Shown: positions 63,769 through 64,000 of the stretch, in pieces
Layout of the letters: each line of letters opens with the position of its first letter
Position numbering within the stretch: the first letter of the stretch is position 1
NCBI GenBank assembly: GCA_964036045.1
Contig: OZ038398.1
Span: 29,194,309-29,258,308 of the forward strand
Source of the DNA: Eutreptiella sp. 'Long Island Sound 2002'
Taxonomy: Eukaryota; Euglenozoa; Euglenophyceae; Eutreptiales; Eutreptiaceae
Length of the DNA stretch: 64,000 bases
Reading direction: 5' to 3'
Notes under the pieces: model-generated
The model's input: only the letters and a program-made list of their open reading frames with translations
Database searches by the model: none
What the model was told of the DNA's origin: nothing
Program-made: the position numbers and the translations under genes

Positions 63769-63881
63769 TGTACTATTAATGAGGGTTGATGGCTTTTAAT
63801 GTCCTGGGCGCTCTTGCGATGGGAGGGTTAGGGGTTAGCGGGTTAGCGTGTACTATTAACGAGGGTTGATGGCTTTTAATG
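63769..63881 (+). repeat. 78-bp direct repeat, right copy plus partial third copy
   Basis: 63769-63846 matches 60432-60509. A third, shortened copy (TGTACTATTAACGAGGGTTG...) starts at 63849 and ends near 63881. The 78-bp copies bracket the ORF1 region on both sides. Confidence 0.88.
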
Positions 63882-64000
63882 ACGAGGGAGACCCATATGT
63901 GGCGGTGGTGCAATCGGCATATTTAACCCGGCACGTGGGCGGGGCCGTGCATATGCTCGTGTTTGCGTTTATCCACGGAGTCAGAACCTCTGTGGTGTGG
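63882..64000. other. Window edge, no gene seen
   Basis: Short sequence with 'CATATGTGGCGGTGG' and 'GTGCATATGCTCGTG'. It may be the 5' leader of the LINE-like element. Confidence 0.3.

Noticed and set aside
1-64000. CRISPR arrays, bacterial operons, ribosome-binding sites and rRNA genes
   Set aside because: The tandem repeats lack the repeat-spacer pattern, introns are GT-AG, and no rRNA-like core sequence was noticed.

Overview
This window looks like nuclear DNA from a eukaryotic microbe with a large, repeat-dominated genome, most likely a microalga. Coding stretches are split by GT-AG introns, and there are no operons or ribosome-binding sites. Most of the sequence is decayed retroelements, hAT-type DNA transposons, minisatellites, CA/GT microsatellites, long G or C homopolymers and telomere-like TTAGGG/TAGGGT tracts. 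The LINE-type proteins at 55-64 kb resemble, from memory, elements seen in dinoflagellates and some prasinophyte-type green algae. The sequence alone does not settle which.

Two host genes can be argued for. An RMI2-like gene (RecQ-mediated genome instability protein 2; minus strand, exons 34235-34092 and 32768-32445) splices in phase with canonical sites to about 155 aa, the usual family size. Its intron holds a ~227-bp inverted repeat. One exon of a signal peptidase complex subunit 2-like gene (SPCS2/SPC25; 25100-24819, minus) carries the paired membrane-helix region. Weaker exon candidates are at 3.4-3.66 kb (one membrane helix), 30.8-31.0 kb and 36.2-36.8 kb.

Layout. 0-10 kb: mostly unassigned, with a three-copy repeat family and coding debris containing a SAP-like motif. 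10-14.3 kb: fragments of a hAT transposase, a foldback element, a GC-rich stretch and a tRNA-derived relic. 15-19.5 kb: tandem repeats and a hAT MITE with a perfect 8-bp target duplication and a 15-copy 21-bp minisatellite. 20-25 kb: an RNase H relic, 321-bp direct repeats and the SPCS2 exon. 27.7-29.4 kb: a decayed Gag-like region. 30-34.3 kb: RMI2. 34.7-39.2 kb and 51.9-54.9 kb: two related segments carrying RNase H and a RanBP2-type zinc finger, flanking a broken Gag (39-42 kb) and protease (48.3-51.9 kb) region. Between Gag and protease lies a ~5.5-kb tandem array. The protease is interrupted by a 2,430-bp hAT element with a perfect 8-bp target duplication; removing it restores the frame. 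55-64 kb: a LINE-like element on the minus strand, with a 1,053-aa ORF1 containing eleven 35-residue repeats and a frameshifted reverse transcriptase ORF2.

The clearest result is a datable nest: retroelement, array and hAT insertions whose boundaries can be read to the base. All family names rest on motif recognition by eye, with no database search.
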